IMG/VR virus record: IMGVR_UViG_3300044859_002163
Coordinates: 1-64,000 of that record
Strand: one strand, 5' to 3'
DNA: 64,000 bases
Source of the DNA: a virus
A model generated the notes under the pieces. That model saw only the letters and a list, made by a program, of their open reading frames with translations, did not search any database and was not told the DNA's origin. Positions 1 to 8,422 of this stretch are shown in pieces (positions within the stretch are counted from its first letter, which is position 1; every line of letters begins with the position of its first letter). The position numbers and the translations under genes were made by a program.

Positions 1-63
1 ACTGGTGCTACTGGTGCTGAGGGTGCTACTGGTGCTACTGGTGCTACAGGTGCAGCGGGTTTA
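1..63 (+). repeat. Collagen-like Gly-X-Y coding repeat
   Basis: Seven 9-bp units of the form ACT-GGT-GCT encode X-Gly-Ala/Leu triplets with Thr in five of seven X positions. The array is cut by the left edge of the window, so its length is unknown. Thr-rich collagen triplets are O-glycosylated in some bacterial collagens. That is relevant because a glycosyltransferase lies at 20718-21716, but the link is inference. Confidence 0.85.
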
Positions 64-579
64 GGTGTAGCCGTTCCTATGGTTTCAACTTATTATCACA
101 AAACACCGTCAAGCAACTCAACGCAAACTTGGCAAGCAAACAGAACTGCTTATGTACCATTTTTTATTGCAGAGTCCACAACATTAGACCGCATTGCAAT
201 TCGTACTGGTACAACATTTTCAGGAACTGCAACAGTCCGAATCGGTATTTATGACAGCACAAATGGGCAACCCAGCACAGTTGAATTAGATGCTGGAACT
301 GTTAGCGCTACAGCATCATCTACCACTTATGAAATTACAATAAACCACACCCTTTCGCCTGGGTTGTATTTTCTTGCACAAAACTCACAAGTTGCAGCAA
401 CAACCAACAATTACTTTTCGGCGAACAATAGTTATTTACAAATGCCTGTAGGCTTAAACATTTCTGCGACTATTTCAACAGGATGGCGTGAAGATGTGAC
501 AGTAACGGGTGGGTTTGCAACTGCTGCAACGCTTTCTCTAAACGCGAATACGCCTGATGTTTGGATACGCAAAACATGA
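1..579 (+). CDS. Tail fibre / adhesin, C-terminal part (5' end outside window)
   Basis: The reading frame is open from the first base, so the N-terminus lies to the left. It starts with a collagen-like tract of Thr-Gly-Ala type triplets, followed by about 165 residues rich in Thr, Ser, Asn and Ala that look like a beta-structured receptor-binding tip. The first in-frame ATG (79) falls after the collagen tract and is not the true start. No enzymatic motif is visible. The stop overlaps the ATG of the next ORF (ATGA). Collagen-like triple helices are common shafts in phage fibres. The exact family is not recognised, but fibre identity is well supported by the repeat and by the fibre genes downstream. 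Confidence 0.75.
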   Translation, partial: TGATGAEGATGATGATGAAGLGVAVPMVSTYYHKTPSSNSTQTWQANRTAYVPFFIAESTTLDRIAIRTGTTFSGTATVRIGIYDSTNGQPSTVELDAGTVSATASSTTYEITINHTLSPGLYFLAQNSQVAATTNNYFSANNSYLQMPVGLNISATISTGWREDVTVTGGFATAATLSLNANTPDVWIRKT

Positions 580-821
580 ACAAAATAGTTACTTTCGGCT
601 TGGGTGGCTACGACCCGACCAAACCAAACAACAACATCGTTGAAGTTGTTGAGGTTCCAGACATTCAGGTTCCCCTTGATGCAGTCGGTGTTGTCGCAAC
701 TTTGAACGCTGTGCTTGGTGTATGGTCATTATCGGATGCTGCGAATGTTGCAGGGGTTACACCTGATGACCTGATTCGTGAAGCACAAGCATGGTCTGTT
801 GGAGCACAAAATGGCAATTGA
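576..821 (+). CDS. Small fibre-associated protein, unknown function
   Basis: An 81-aa protein beginning MNKIVTFGLGGYDPTKPNNN. The ATG at 576 overlaps the upstream stop (ATGA) and is preferred over the in-frame ATG at 561, which would lie inside the upstream gene. The middle is hydrophobic and Val-rich, and the C-terminal half looks helical. It lies between two fibre genes and overlaps the next one, so translational coupling is likely. A role as a small fibre accessory or attachment protein is a positional guess; no known family is recognised. Confidence 0.6.
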   Translation: MNKIVTFGLGGYDPTKPNNNIVEVVEVPDIQVPLDAVGVVATLNAVLGVWSLSDAANVAGVTPDDLIREAQAWSVGAQNGN

Positions 822-2355
822 TTTTCCTAACTCCCCGACAAACGGTCAAACTCATGTCGTAGGTACTTTTACATGGCAATACGACGGTGAAAAATGGGTT
901 GCCGCAAATGGCATTGCCTTGGATGGCTTGTCGGATGTAACAGCGCCAACACCTACATCTGGCGACTTCCTAAAATGGAACGGCACTGCTTGGGTGAATG
1001 ACCCAATCAATCTTGGGACAGACACTGTCGGTAACTATATGTCAGACCTTACCCAGGGAACTGGCGTTACGATTACCCATACACCAGGAGAAGCGTCTAA
1101 TGCCACTATTGCAATTGGTCAGGCCGTTGGGACATCTTCATCGGTGCAGTTCGCTGCTATAACGGCACCACTCATTGGTAATGCTTCTACAGCAACAACA
1201 CTGCAATCAGCTCGCACGATTGCGGGTCAATCATTTGATGGTTCTGCGAACATATCCATTGCTCCAACAGATTTGACGGGGGTTACATCTACTGCTGCCG
1301 AATTAAATATTCTTGACGGCGCGACGCTTTCGACAACGGAACTCAACTATGTCGACGGAGTAACCTCTGCTATTCAGACACAGTTAAATGATAAGGCTCC
1401 ATCTGCTGGCCCAACCTTTACTGGCACTGTAGTTTTACCATCAACAACTTCTATTGGAACTGTAGATTCAACAGAAATTGGTTATTTGGATGGTGTTACC
1501 TCTGCATTGCAAACCCAGTTAAACGCCAAAGCACCTGTTGCTGGACCCACATTCACTGGAACAGTAGTCCTTCCATCTACTACTTCTATTGGCAACGTAA
1601 CATCAACAGAAATTGGATATGTGGATGGGGTGACATCTGCTATTCAAACCCAGTTAAACGCTAAGGCACCAATTGAGTCACCAACTTTTACTGGCAACGT
1701 AACTCAAGAAATTACCCATGGTCTTAATGCTAAGTTGAGGTTATCGGCTGCCAATAATGGTGCTGCAACTGGTGAATGTAGTTTGTATTTTTGGATTAGT
1801 GAACCAGCCGCAACTTGGACTGGTGCTGGTATTGCAAGAAACAGGGTGAATACCAGTGGTTCATTTCCCCGTGTGAATACTGGTTTAAGTGGTCAGTACA
1901 TAAGATTGGACGAAGGTGGTAACACCTTCTTTTCTTGTATGAACTCTGCTGGTAGTGAGGCAATTTTTGTGTTTGACCCAGGTGGAACAGCATCTAAATC
2001 TGGTGGTGGTTCTTGGGCTGTGTATTCGGATATTCGCCTAAAAGAGAATATTCATGATTATGAAAAAGGAACAGCAGAACTCATGCAGTTGCGTGTTTGC
2101 GAATGGGAACACAACGGCAAAGGTGGGTTACAACAGGGTTCAAAAGGTATCGGTGTTGTTGCTGACGAAGTTGAGTTAATACTTCCTGACACTGTTTCTA
2201 CGTATAATGCAAAATTGAATCCAGAAGATGAAGAAACTACGGACATCAAACGATTTGATTCATCTGAAATTACCTGGTTGCTTGTCAAAACTGTCCAGGA
2301 ACAGCAAGCAAAAATTGAAGCACTTACTGCCCGTCTTGAAGCGTTGGAGTCCTAA
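811..2355 (+). CDS. Tail fibre with C-terminal S74 intramolecular chaperone
   Basis: The N-terminus (MAIDFPNSPTNGQ) is a module reused in the fibre genes at 2355 and 3514. The centre carries three 45-residue repeats containing DGVTSAIQTQLNAKAP. The C-terminal 110 residues form a peptidase S74 chaperone domain with SDIRLKENI (candidate auto-cleavage Ser) and a terminal coiled coil ending in EALTARLEALES. S74 domains fold trimeric fibres and then cut themselves off. The ATG at 811 is chosen over a GTG at 778 because it restores the conserved MAIDFPNSP start and a short overlap with the upstream gene. This is probably a trimeric receptor-binding fibre. Confidence 0.88.
   Translation: MAIDFPNSPTNGQTHVVGTFTWQYDGEKWVAANGIALDGLSDVTAPTPTSGDFLKWNGTAWVNDPINLGTDTVGNYMSDLTQGTGVTITHTPGEASNATIAIGQAVGTSSSVQFAAITAPLIGNASTATTLQSARTIAGQSFDGSANISIAPTDLTGVTSTAAELNILDGATLSTTELNYVDGVTSAIQTQLNDKAPSAGPTFTGTVVLPSTTSIGTVDSTEIGYLDGVTSALQTQLNAKAPVAGPTFTGTVVLPSTTSIGNVTSTEIGYVDGVTSAIQTQLNAKAPIESPTFTGNVTQEITHGLNAKLRLSAANNGAATGECSLYFWISEPAATWTGAGIARNRVNTSGSFPRVNTGLSGQYIRLDEGGNTFFSCMNSAGSEAIFVFDPGGTASKSGGGSWAVYSDIRLKENIHDYEKGTAELMQLRVCEWEHNGKGGLQQGSKGIGVVADEVELILPDTVSTYNAKLNPEDEETTDIKRFDSSEITWLLVKTVQEQQAKIEALTARLEALES
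1336..1700 (+). repeat. Three 135-bp tandem fibre repeats
   Basis: Copies begin at 1336, 1471 and 1606, each encoding T-E-(I/L)-(G/N)-Y-(V/L)-D-G-V-T-S-A and a conserved KAP...PTFTG stretch. The copies have diverged at synonymous positions, so the repeat is not a recent duplication. Related units occur in the giant fibre at 3690-7031. Confidence 0.8.
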
Positions 2356-3168
2356 TGGCAATTGACTTCCCTAACTCCCCTGCGGTAGATGACATCTACA
2401 CAGTAGGTTCGCGTACATGGACGTGGACTGGAACTAATTGGGAACTTAAGAGCAGCGCCTTTGGTGCTGGAACAGTAGGGACTACAGAACTTGCCGACAG
2501 CTCGGTTACCACAGCATGGAAGCACCCCAATACTTGGTGAGTTTATGGTTGTTGGCGGTGGCGGTGGCGGTGCTAACGGCTTCAACAACGGTCAAGTCGG
2601 AGTAACCTGCTTTGGTGGTGGCGGCGGTGGAACTTCAATAAGTTCCAACGTTGTTGTTTCTGCTGGCGTTTACACTATGAATGTTGGTGGTGCTGGGACC
2701 GTAAACGGTGGTACTGGTGGAACATCCAGTGTTGTACTTAGCGGTTCAACTCTCTATTCCGCAGCAGGCGGAAATGGTTCTTTTGCTGACCGTTTTCCAG
2801 TTGGTGGTGCAGGCGGTTCTGGTTCAACATCAAACGGAACAGCTGGGTCACAAACTGGCTATACGGTTGCTGTAGGCGGATATAGCAGTGCTTTTGATGG
2901 AACTACAAGAACATATGGTTCTGGTGGTGGTGCAAACCCCGCTGGTGGTGGTTCTGCAGGAGCTGATGGAGAGGGAGATAGTGGTCAGTCTGGGGGTGGA
3001 GGTAACCCTTCGCCTGGAAACAGAGGCGGAACGGGTATAGCAATGTTGAAGATTTTAACTTCTAATACAGGAAGAATAACCGCAACATCGGGAACAGTCT
3101 CAGCAGTAGTTACTGGTTCTTATACCGTTTATAGATGGACAAGTTCTGGAACGGTGACGGTTTCCTAA
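2355..3168 (+). pseudogene. Glycine-rich tail fibre gene split by a +1 frameshift
   Basis: Frame one starts with the fibre module MAIDFPNSPAVDDIYTVG and stops after 61 aa at 2540. The following frame (open 2491-3168, no ATG near its beginning) encodes a typical glycine-rich fibre tip with runs such as VVGGGGGGAN and GSGGGANPAGGGSAG. Together they would make one fibre of about 270 aa. The switch falls between about 2505 and 2540, where CAC CCC AAT could become +1 read as CCC-A-ATA. It may be a real mutation, a sequencing or assembly indel, or a programmed +1 shift. The stop overlaps the next ATG, which suggests the gene is still part of the operon. Confidence 0.6.
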
Positions 3169-3446
3169 TGAAACAATATGCCTTGATAGAAAACAATATT
3201 GTTATCAACACGCTTGTTGCTGACGACAGTTTTATCTCAGCGCAATCTGGAGAGTGGATTGAATACGATGATTCAAGACCAGCATACATTGGGACTGAAC
3301 TTGTCGGAGGTTTCCTGGTTTCACCACAGCCATTCCCATCTTGGACGCTAGACGGGAACCACGACTGGCAACCACCAGTGGCGCGCCCAGCAGAAGGCAT
3401 GTACGCATGGAACGAAGAGTTGATGCAATGGGCAGAAATGCTGTAA
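3168..3446 (+). CDS. Small fibre-associated protein (tail-fibre-assembly-like)
   Basis: A 92-aa protein starting MKQYALIENNIVINTLVADD, with the pattern P-F-P-S-W-T-L-D-G then W-Q-P-P-V and a Trp-rich end. This arrangement is familiar from small proteins encoded next to fibre genes in marine and freshwater tailed phages. The ATG at 3168 overlaps the preceding stop (TAATG) and replaces the longer reading from 3135. It probably helps fibre assembly or sits at the fibre tip; function is inferred from context only. Confidence 0.65.
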   Translation: MKQYALIENNIVINTLVADDSFISAQSGEWIEYDDSRPAYIGTELVGGFLVSPQPFPSWTLDGNHDWQPPVARPAEGMYAWNEELMQWAEML

Positions 3447-3500
3447 ATCTCTTTTGCTAAGTCAAGCTAAAACCTTGTAAAATATAGGTTCTCTATGTGG

Positions 3501-3506
3501 GATAAT
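3501..3506 (+). promoter_or_regulatory. Candidate -10 box of a leaderless promoter (GATAAT)
   Basis: GATAAT is followed by exactly 7 nt and then the ATG at 3514. There is no Shine-Dalgarno between them. A TTGTAA at 3475-3480 is a poor -35 (20-nt spacer). The layout fits transcription starting at or one base before the start codon. Confidence 0.4.
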
Positions 3507-3513
3507 TGCACCC

Positions 3514-3690
3514 ATGGCAATCACTTTCCCCTCTGCACCGTCAACAAATGATGAATTTGTTGTTGCTGGAAAAGCATGGTCTTGGACCGGTTTGGTCTGG
3601 AGAAAAGTCAGATATGCGATAATTGATGGTGGTTTTTCGACAACGGAAATCCTGGATGAGGCGTCAATAGCTGACGGAGGAAATGCTTAA
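3514..3690 (+). CDS. Short fibre N-terminal-module protein (58 aa)
   Basis: A 58-aa ORF beginning MAITFPSAPSTNDEFVVAGK with WSWTGLVW in the middle. It is the same N-terminal module (M-A-I-x-F-P-x-x-P ... W-x-W-x-G) that starts the fibres at 811 and 2355, here without a shaft. Its stop overlaps the ATG of the giant fibre (TAATG), so the two are probably translated together. It may be a free-standing attachment module or a remnant of fibre recombination. Confidence 0.6.
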   Translation: MAITFPSAPSTNDEFVVAGKAWSWTGLVWRKVRYAIIDGGFSTTEILDEASIADGGNA

Positions 3691-6600
3691 TGGCTTATAA
3701 AAAGATTTTATTCCGTCGTGACCCTGCTGCATCATGGACATCCGAGAACCCTGTTCTCTCGGCTGGCGAGGTTGGACTAGAGACAGATACAGGGAAAATC
3801 AAGATTGGTAACGGCTCCTCGACCTGGACAGCCCTCTCGTACTTTGTTGGCAACCTTCCTGGAGCGACCCTTGATGCTCTCGGCGACGTCACTATCACCA
3901 GTGCCGCAAACGGAGATTTTCTTCGCTGGAACGGCACTGCATGGATTAATGATGCAGTAAACCTTTCTACTGACACTGTTGGCAACTATGTAGAAAGCCT
4001 TGTCGCTGGAACTGGTGTAACCCTTACTAATAACTCTGGGGAAGGTTCAACACCAACTGTTGCTGTCGACACCACAGTAATCCAGGCAAGGGTGTCGGGG
4101 GTTACTGATACAGAAATTGGTTACCTTGATGGGGTCACTTGGGCAATCCAAACACAATTAGATGCAAAAGCTCCTAGCGCAAGTCCAGTATTTACTGGAC
4201 TGGTAATACTTCCTGCAAATACAGTTTCACAAGTCCATTTAAATGATGATTCTGTTGGAACAAACGAAATTATTGGACTATCTGTTACTACCGCCAAACT
4301 CGCAGATGGTTCAGTAACTTCAGGCAAAATCGCAGATGGAGCGATTGTAGATGCAGATATTAATGCTTCAGCCTCAATCGCTATGTCAAAGATTTCTGGT
4401 CTTGATACAGCGCTTAGCGCAAAAGCTCCAATTGCCTCTCCAACCTTTACCGGAACCGTCACTCTTGCTAATGACCCAAGTTCAGCGCTTCATGCAGCAA
4501 CAAAGCAATATGTTGACAATATTTCATCTGGTATCAACTTCCATGAGTCTGTCGTAGCAGCAACAACTGGAAACCTTGCTGGTACATACGATAACGGAAC
4601 AAGCGGTGCCGGTGCAACTATTACAAAAGCAACAAATGGTGCAATTGGAACAATTGATGGAGCATCTGTTGTGGTCGGAAGTAGAATATTGCTCAAGGCA
4701 CAGACTGATTCTAAAGAAAACGGTATCTACACAGTTACGGATGTCGGCAGTGTTAGCGCTCCTTGGGTAGTCACAAGAGCAACAGACGCTGACAATAACC
4801 CTGCAGGAGAAATGAAGACTGGCGACTTCTGCTTCGTAACTGGTGGGTCAACAAATGCTGGTTTTGGATTTGTAAACAATAGCGCTACGAATCCAATTGC
4901 TATTGGGACTGACAACATCACATACACACCGTTTAATGCAGCACAGACACTAACCAATGGAAGTGGAATTAATCTTGTATCAAACGTGCTGTCAGTTGAT
5001 ACAACAGTAATTCAGGCACGAGTTGCTGATGTTTCTGATACAGAAATTGGATATCTAAACGGAACAACTTCTGCAATACAAACACAATTAAATGCAAAAG
5101 CACCATTGAGTTCTCCGGATTTGACCGGCACACCGACGGCCCCAACGGCTACGTCCGGAACCAACACCACGCAAATTGCTACTACGGCATTTGTAAAAAC
5201 AGCTGTTGATGGGGCTGCTATTACTTCACTTGGTGTTATTGGTGACGTAGCAATTACATCAGCAGCATCTGGAGATATTCTCAAGTGGTCTGGTACACAG
5301 TGGGTAAATGATTCGGCTTTACTTGCAGCAAAAGCGAACTCAGCTTCTCCAACTTTTACTGGAGTAGTAACGCTCCCGGACAACACGGTTGCCCTGGGCA
5401 CAAAAACCACTGGTGACTATGTTGCGTCGCTCGTTGCTGGAACAGGCGTAACCCTTACCAATAACTCCGGAGAAACAGCTACCCCAACAATCGCTATTGG
5501 TCAGGCTGTAGGGACATCGTCGTCAGTGCAATTTGCTGCCGTTACAGCGCCGCTGATTGGCAATGCCTCGACTGCAACAACTCTTCAAACCGCCCGCAAC
5601 ATTGCTGGTCAACCATTTAATGGTTCAGCAGACATTTCTATTGCTCCTACAGACCTTACTGGAGTAACTGCTACTGCAACAGAATTAAATTATGTTGACG
5701 GAGTAACATCTTCAATCCAAACACAGTTGGACAACAAAGCAAGTGCAACTGCGTCTCCAGTAATAACCCTTGGCGGCGACCTTAGCGGCTCTGCAACATT
5801 TACTAATCTCGGAAATGCAACACTAACCGCAACCATTGCTTCGAACTCTGTTGCACTTGGTGCTGATACGAGTGGCGACTATGTGAGCGTAATAACCGCC
5901 GGAACCGGAGTGACGGTTACTGGTGGGACTGGGGAGACCTCAACGCCAACAATAGCGATTGGACAATCAGTAGCAACAAGCGCTTCTGTAACTTTTTCTC
6001 AAGTTGAAACGACTGGCAACTTGATTGTTGGTGGAGACCTTAGTGTTCACGGAACTCTCACAACCATCAATGAAACAAACCTTGCAATTGAAGACACGTT
6101 TATTTATCTTAACGATGGCTCAACAATCACAAACCCAGACCTTGGTTGGGTGGGTAATTACAATGACGGAACGTATCGTCATGCTGGTCTTTTCAGAGAT
6201 GCAACTGACGGAAAGTTTAAGTTCTTTGATTCCTACGAGATAGAACCAGCTGACCCAATCAATACTGCTCATGCCAGTTATTCAGCAGCACCAGTTGTTG
6301 CAGAAGTGTTTGAGAGTACGGTGGCAACAGGAACAGCCCCATTAAGTGTTTCTTCAAGCACAGTAGTAACAAACCTCAATGCCGACCTTCTAGATGGGCA
6401 GAGCGGTTCTTTCTACGCTCCAGTAAATAATGCATCCTTCACTGGAACATTTAGTGCCCCGTCTGGAACCATAACAAGCACAATGATTGCTGATGGAACC
6501 ATCGTTAATGCTGATATCGATTCTTCTGCAGCGATTGCCTTAAGCAAGCTTGCGACAAGCACTGCTGGAAACATCATCGTTTACAACTCTTCTGGAGTTC

Positions 6601-7031
6601 CTACATCTGTCGCGGAGACTGGCGATGTGACAATTTCCGATACGGGTGTAACATCTATCGCTTCTGGCGTCATCGTAAATGCTGATATAAGCGCTTCTGC
6701 CGAAATTGACCTAGGAAAGCTCGCCGACGTATCAACGAATGCTCAACCGAGCTATTACACGCTTGTGTTGGCTGACAAGAATAAGATTGTTGAAATGGGT
6801 GACAGCGGTGCCCATACACTGACAGTGCCGCCAAACTCATCAGTAGCTTTCCCGGTTGGTTCGCAGATAAACATCCTGCAAACAGGAGTTGGTCGAACAA
6901 CGGTTACTGCTGGGGCTGGAGTAACAATCAATGCATCACCAGGGCTTAAACTACGAGCACAGTGGTCATATGCTACGCTCATCAAGAGAGCAACCGATAC
7001 ATGGGTATTGGTGGGAGACGTTTCGGCATAA
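3690..7031 (+). CDS. Giant tail fibre (1113 aa)
   Basis: The N-terminus MAYKKILFRRDPAASW with LSAGEVGLETDTGKIKIGNG is the head-binding-type module found at the start of many phage fibres. The rest is a mosaic of degenerate repeats: the DTEIGYLDGV...QTQL.AKAP type (three copies), the ADGSVTSGKIADG type, and blocks shared with the fibres at 811 and 23229. The C-terminus has a compact domain ending TWVLVGDVSA. No enzymatic motif is seen. It is most likely a long trimeric side or tail fibre. Its mosaic structure suggests module exchange with the other fibres. Confidence 0.85.
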   Translation: MAYKKILFRRDPAASWTSENPVLSAGEVGLETDTGKIKIGNGSSTWTALSYFVGNLPGATLDALGDVTITSAANGDFLRWNGTAWINDAVNLSTDTVGNYVESLVAGTGVTLTNNSGEGSTPTVAVDTTVIQARVSGVTDTEIGYLDGVTWAIQTQLDAKAPSASPVFTGLVILPANTVSQVHLNDDSVGTNEIIGLSVTTAKLADGSVTSGKIADGAIVDADINASASIAMSKISGLDTALSAKAPIASPTFTGTVTLANDPSSALHAATKQYVDNISSGINFHESVVAATTGNLAGTYDNGTSGAGATITKATNGAIGTIDGASVVVGSRILLKAQTDSKENGIYTVTDVGSVSAPWVVTRATDADNNPAGEMKTGDFCFVTGGSTNAGFGFVNNSATNPIAIGTDNITYTPFNAAQTLTNGSGINLVSNVLSVDTTVIQARVADVSDTEIGYLNGTTSAIQTQLNAKAPLSSPDLTGTPTAPTATSGTNTTQIATTAFVKTAVDGAAITSLGVIGDVAITSAASGDILKWSGTQWVNDSALLAAKANSASPTFTGVVTLPDNTVALGTKTTGDYVASLVAGTGVTLTNNSGETATPTIAIGQAVGTSSSVQFAAVTAPLIGNASTATTLQTARNIAGQPFNGSADISIAPTDLTGVTATATELNYVDGVTSSIQTQLDNKASATASPVITLGGDLSGSATFTNLGNATLTATIASNSVALGADTSGDYVSVITAGTGVTVTGGTGETSTPTIAIGQSVATSASVTFSQVETTGNLIVGGDLSVHGTLTTINETNLAIEDTFIYLNDGSTITNPDLGWVGNYNDGTYRHAGLFRDATDGKFKFFDSYEIEPADPINTAHASYSAAPVVAEVFESTVATGTAPLSVSSSTVVTNLNADLLDGQSGSFYAPVNNASFTGTFSAPSGTITSTMIADGTIVNADIDSSAAIALSKLATSTAGNIIVYNSSGVPTSVAETGDVTISDTGVTSIASGVIVNADISASAEIDLGKLADVSTNAQPSYYTLVLADKNKIVEMGDSGAHTLTVPPNSSVAFPVGSQINILQTGVGRTTVTAGAGVTINASPGLKLRAQWSYATLIKRATDTWVLVGDVSA

Positions 7032-7034
7032 CTT

Positions 7035-7661
7035 ATGGCAACAAAAGATTCAGGCGGTAAAATTCCAGGAGTACCAACGATTGGTACGCCATCATTTGAC
7101 AGCGGAACTGGTATCTCCTCGGTTCCATTTACTGGCCCAACATATACTGGAAAAGGTACGATTAGTTATCGCATAAACGCTAGCACTGGTGAAACCGCAA
7201 CTGGGGGAAGTTCACCAATTGCAATAACCACAACTGCTGGAACTGCTGTTACTTTTACTGTCACATCCATCTCATCAAATGGCGTCGAGTCAAATGCGTC
7301 GTCATCATCAACATCCATAACACCTGGAATCAAACCTGCAACCCCAACAATTGGTGTTTCAGCTGCGGGCAACGCCGCAGCCACCGTAAACTGGACAAAG
7401 GGCAGCAACGGAACGGCCGCAGCTACCGCTGTTACTTTTAGGGTTCAATCGTCTCCATTCACTAGTGAGAAAACTGTAGTAAACGCTAGCAGCATAAGTT
7501 TTACTGGTCTTACAAATGGAGTTGCATACCAATTTAGAGTCAGGGCGGAAAGCGTATATGGCGTCAGTGACTTTTCGGCATATTCAACCGCAGTAACCCC
7601 AGTTGCCCCCCCGTACTTCCCGCCATACTTTCCGCCGTACTTTCCTCCAAGATTTAAGTGA
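7035..7661 (+). CDS. FN3-domain fibre/adhesin with C-terminal PPYF repeats
   Basis: A 208-aa protein with an N-terminal Thr/Ser-rich region and a fibronectin type III-like domain at about 105-190 (motif VNWTKGSNG, then GLTNGVAYQFRVRAES). The last 17 residues are a proline-rich tail of three tandem PPYF units closed by PPRFK. The ATG at 7035 follows the giant fibre by 3 nt. Neighbouring genes immediately downstream encode 2-oxoglutarate oxygenases, several of the prolyl-hydroxylase type, which makes the tail a candidate substrate. FN3 and fibre association are well supported; the modification idea is inference. Confidence 0.8.
   Translation: MATKDSGGKIPGVPTIGTPSFDSGTGISSVPFTGPTYTGKGTISYRINASTGETATGGSSPIAITTTAGTAVTFTVTSISSNGVESNASSSSTSITPGIKPATPTIGVSAAGNAAATVNWTKGSNGTAAATAVTFRVQSSPFTSEKTVVNASSISFTGLTNGVAYQFRVRAESVYGVSDFSAYSTAVTPVAPPYFPPYFPPYFPPRFK
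7609..7652 (+). repeat. 12-bp repeat encoding (PPYF)3-PPRF
   Basis: The unit CC(G/C)CC(G/A)TACTT(C/T) is repeated three times with synonymous variation, then degenerates into PPRF before the stop. The tract encodes the extreme C-terminus of the FN3 protein. Confidence 0.8.
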
Positions 7662-7662
7662 T

Positions 7663-7668
7663 TATAAT
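7663..7668 (+). promoter_or_regulatory. Candidate -10 box (TATAAT) of a leaderless promoter for the oxygenase island
   Basis: A perfect TATAAT lies 7 nt before the GTG at 7676, leaving no room for a ribosome-binding site. No convincing -35 is visible 17 nt upstream. This would place the transcription start at the start codon and is the best candidate promoter for the island. Confidence 0.5.
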
Positions 7669-7675
7669 CTGACAT

Positions 7676-8422
7676 GTGAATGCTGACCAATATTCAATCA
7701 GTCAATATTGGGAAAATGGATTCGCCGTAATTAATGGGTTGATTCCTGAAAATAAAATAGATGCATTCATGGGTAAATATAAACCAAAACATGTAGTTCT
7801 TGGAAAAGAAAAAACATCATACGAAACATACATTGAGCGCAACGAATACCTCAGAAGTCAAGAAATACTAGAGATGCTTTGCGGGGATGAAGTAAGTTCG
7901 GTAGTCTCACATTTAAACAAATATTTTGCCCTACACATATCAGAGGCAAGAATAGGTACATCAGGAACAGACTGGCACACCGACTATTTAGAAAAAAATG
8001 CAATTGGTGCAAATGGTTACATCGGTGTGCACATAGCCATGAGCGACGTTGATGAAGGTTGCGGTCCATTTCAGTTGATACCAAAGTCTCATAAGTGGCT
8101 AAAAAATTCAGAAATTATAAACTGGGAAAATTGCAAAAGCAATCCACAACAGTGCTGCGAGTACAATAATGAATTAATTAAGACAAAAGGAATTGAGCCA
8201 TTTGTTTTTATTCCACACAAAGGAGATGTTTTGATTTGGCATGGGAACCTAATGCATAGGGGAAGCCCTGCTGATGAATGGGCCAAAGGCAGGGATGTGT
8301 TGTTCGGTCATTACAGGGCAATGGAAAAAAATGAAATTGAAGCAATAGAGAAAAATAAACCTAGCAGTAGACTCGGGAAGCATAAATCCATGTTTTACGT
8401 AATTAGTGGTAATAATGGGTAA
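7676..8422 (+). CDS. PhyH-family Fe(II)/2-oxoglutarate dioxygenase
   Basis: A 248-aa protein matching the phytanoyl-CoA dioxygenase-like fold: iron ligands His101-x-Asp103 (WHTDYL), distal His194 (NLMHRGS), the PhyH-typical GPFQLIPKSHKW at 130-141, and a C-terminal Arg-rich strand. Such enzymes hydroxylate a substrate carbon, coupled to decarboxylation of 2-oxoglutarate; the substrate here is unknown. The start is GTG: an ATG two bases upstream is followed directly by TGA in its own frame. This is the first gene of the oxygenase island and overlaps the next gene by 8 nt. Confidence 0.85.
   Translation: MNADQYSISQYWENGFAVINGLIPENKIDAFMGKYKPKHVVLGKEKTSYETYIERNEYLRSQEILEMLCGDEVSSVVSHLNKYFALHISEARIGTSGTDWHTDYLEKNAIGANGYIGVHIAMSDVDEGCGPFQLIPKSHKWLKNSEIINWENCKSNPQQCCEYNNELIKTKGIEPFVFIPHKGDVLIWHGNLMHRGSPADEWAKGRDVLFGHYRAMEKNEIEAIEKNKPSSRLGKHKSMFYVISGNNG

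Noticed and set aside
1336-1700. CRISPR-like array
   Set aside because: The 135-bp periodicity encodes fibre protein repeats in frame and lacks short palindromic repeats with unique spacers.
3690-7031. Enzymatic domain in the giant fibre
   Set aside because: No catalytic motif such as S74, pectate lyase or hydrolase residues could be found; it appears purely structural.
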